NCBI GenBank assembly: GCA_031254645.1
Contig: JAIRUA010000019.1
Coordinates: forward strand, 1 to 64,000
Reading direction: 5' to 3'
DNA length: 64,000 bases
From: Dysgonamonadaceae bacterium
GTDB lineage: Bacteria > Bacteroidota > Bacteroidia > Bacteroidales > Dysgonomonadaceae
In this document: positions 63,554-64,000 of the stretch, in pieces
Layout of the letters: each line of letters starts with the position of its first letter
How positions within the stretch are numbered: position 1 is the stretch's first letter
The notes under the pieces: generated by a model
What the model was told of the DNA's origin: nothing
The model's input: only the letters and a program-made list of their open reading frames with translations
Databases searched by the model: none
Translations under genes and position numbers: made by a program

Positions 63554-64000
63554 TTATCGAATAATTCCAAGCAGCTTCAAAACCCTCGGCAAAAAATCCG
63601 TATTATCGAAAAATCCCGAAAACTTTTTTGCACCGGGACCAAATGAATATACCGGAACAGGAACGCCCGTATGTCTTGTTGTTGTAAATACCGTTATTAT
63701 TTCTCCGGATTCAAAACAGCCGTCAATAATGCTCAACCCGCCGGTTTCGTGATCGCCGGCAACAATTACCAACGTATTTCCACAGCGTTCAGCAAAATCG
63801 AAAGCAATTTTTACGGCACGGTCAAAGTCAAGTGTTTCATTTACTACACTTTCTATATCATTTCCGTGCGCTGCCCAGTCGATTTGTGAGCCTTCTACCA
63901 TTAGGAAAAATCCTTTTTCGTTTTGATTCAAAATATTGATTGCTGTCTCTACTGCTTCGGGAAGCATATTTCCACGCGCAGGATAACCTTCTAATGCTAC
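63554..64000 (-). CDS. Alkaline phosphatase, N-terminus beyond window
   Basis: The C-terminal 148 residues of an alkaline phosphatase, open to the window end (first visible residues VALEGYPARGN). The metal ligands are in LVIVAGDHETGG (Asp and His) and in TTRHTGVPVPVYSFGPGA (the later zinc His). FFLMVEGSQIDWAAHGND carries another conserved Glu and His. The domain order and motifs are those of PhoA-type enzymes, which release phosphate from many esters in the periplasm. The signal peptide and catalytic serine would lie outside the window. An internal ATG at 63967 is not the true start. Confidence 0.93.
   Translation of the reverse strand, partial: VALEGYPARGNMLPEAVETAINILNQNEKGFFLMVEGSQIDWAAHGNDIESVVNETLDFDRAVKIAFDFAERCGNTLVIVAGDHETGGLSIIDGCFESGEIITVFTTTRHTGVPVPVYSFGPGAKKFSGFFDNTDFLPRVLKLLGIIR

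Overview
The window looks like chromosomal DNA of a member of the Bacteroidetes, most probably order Bacteroidales. The reasons are two SusC/SusD nutrient-uptake loci, an ECF sigma/FecR/STN-SusC regulatory set, Bacteroidales-specific families (DUF3868, DUF3575, DUF6242), the gene order DUF6242-uppS-bamA-ompH-ompH, a pyruvate phosphate dikinase, and many upstream sequences that fit the Bacteroidetes -7 promoter element TAnnTTTG. No species can be named from sequence alone. Nearly everything is ordinary core genome. I see no prophage, transposase, CRISPR array, tRNA or rRNA operon.

Layout. 1-2 kb: DUF3868 (cut by the window edge) and a DUF3575 outer-membrane protein, both on the minus strand. 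2.5-6.3 kb: a CNNM/CBS/CorC protein (GldE-like) and the periplasmic foldase PpiD. 6.5-10.5 kb: argS, a small winged-helix protein, pepE, an AlkD-like protein and a 59-residue membrane protein. 10.6-18.5 kb: a very large alpha-2-macroglobulin lipoprotein overlapping pbpC, the bacterial A2M/PBP1C pair. 18.5-26.8 kb: rlmH, nadC, a dCMP deaminase family gene, an S41 protease, a CapD/FlaA1-type sugar-nucleotide dehydratase, a TPR protein and tsaE. 27-35.3 kb (minus strand): ECF sigma, FecR, SusC with an STN domain, SusD and a PKD-like lipoprotein, a complete transenvelope-signalled uptake locus. 35.3-38.7 kb: SRPBCC protein, pyrE, comF, recX and prmC. 38.7-46 kb: ribD, DUF6242, uppS, bamA and two skp/ompH genes. 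46-55 kb: an HD-domain protein, two TonB-dependent receptors and ppdK. 54.8-60.6 kb: a divergent pair of small DNA-binding-type genes in front of a second SusC/SusD pair. 60.7-64 kb: a YgjP-type metallopeptidase, a YihY/BrkB membrane protein, the RNase P RNA gene, and an alkaline phosphatase cut by the window end.

The genes join into a few themes. Envelope biogenesis is served by PpiD, BamA, two Skp proteins, UppS, PbpC with A2M, and the CapD-like protein. Polymer or nutrient import is served by two SusCD loci and two other TonB receptors. The two SusCD loci appear to be controlled differently: one by ECF sigma/FecR signalling, the other probably by a repressor-type switch with an array of GTTTA operator words.

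The structure that ordinary annotation does not explain is in the gaps. Many intergenic spaces hold a palindromic or word-reiterated element. One family of 27-bp perfect inverted repeats occurs three times with a compensatory base change in one copy. Other gaps hold hairpins built the same way from unrelated short words. I consider these elements, and the operator array with its 54-residue HTH protein, the best candidates for something undescribed.
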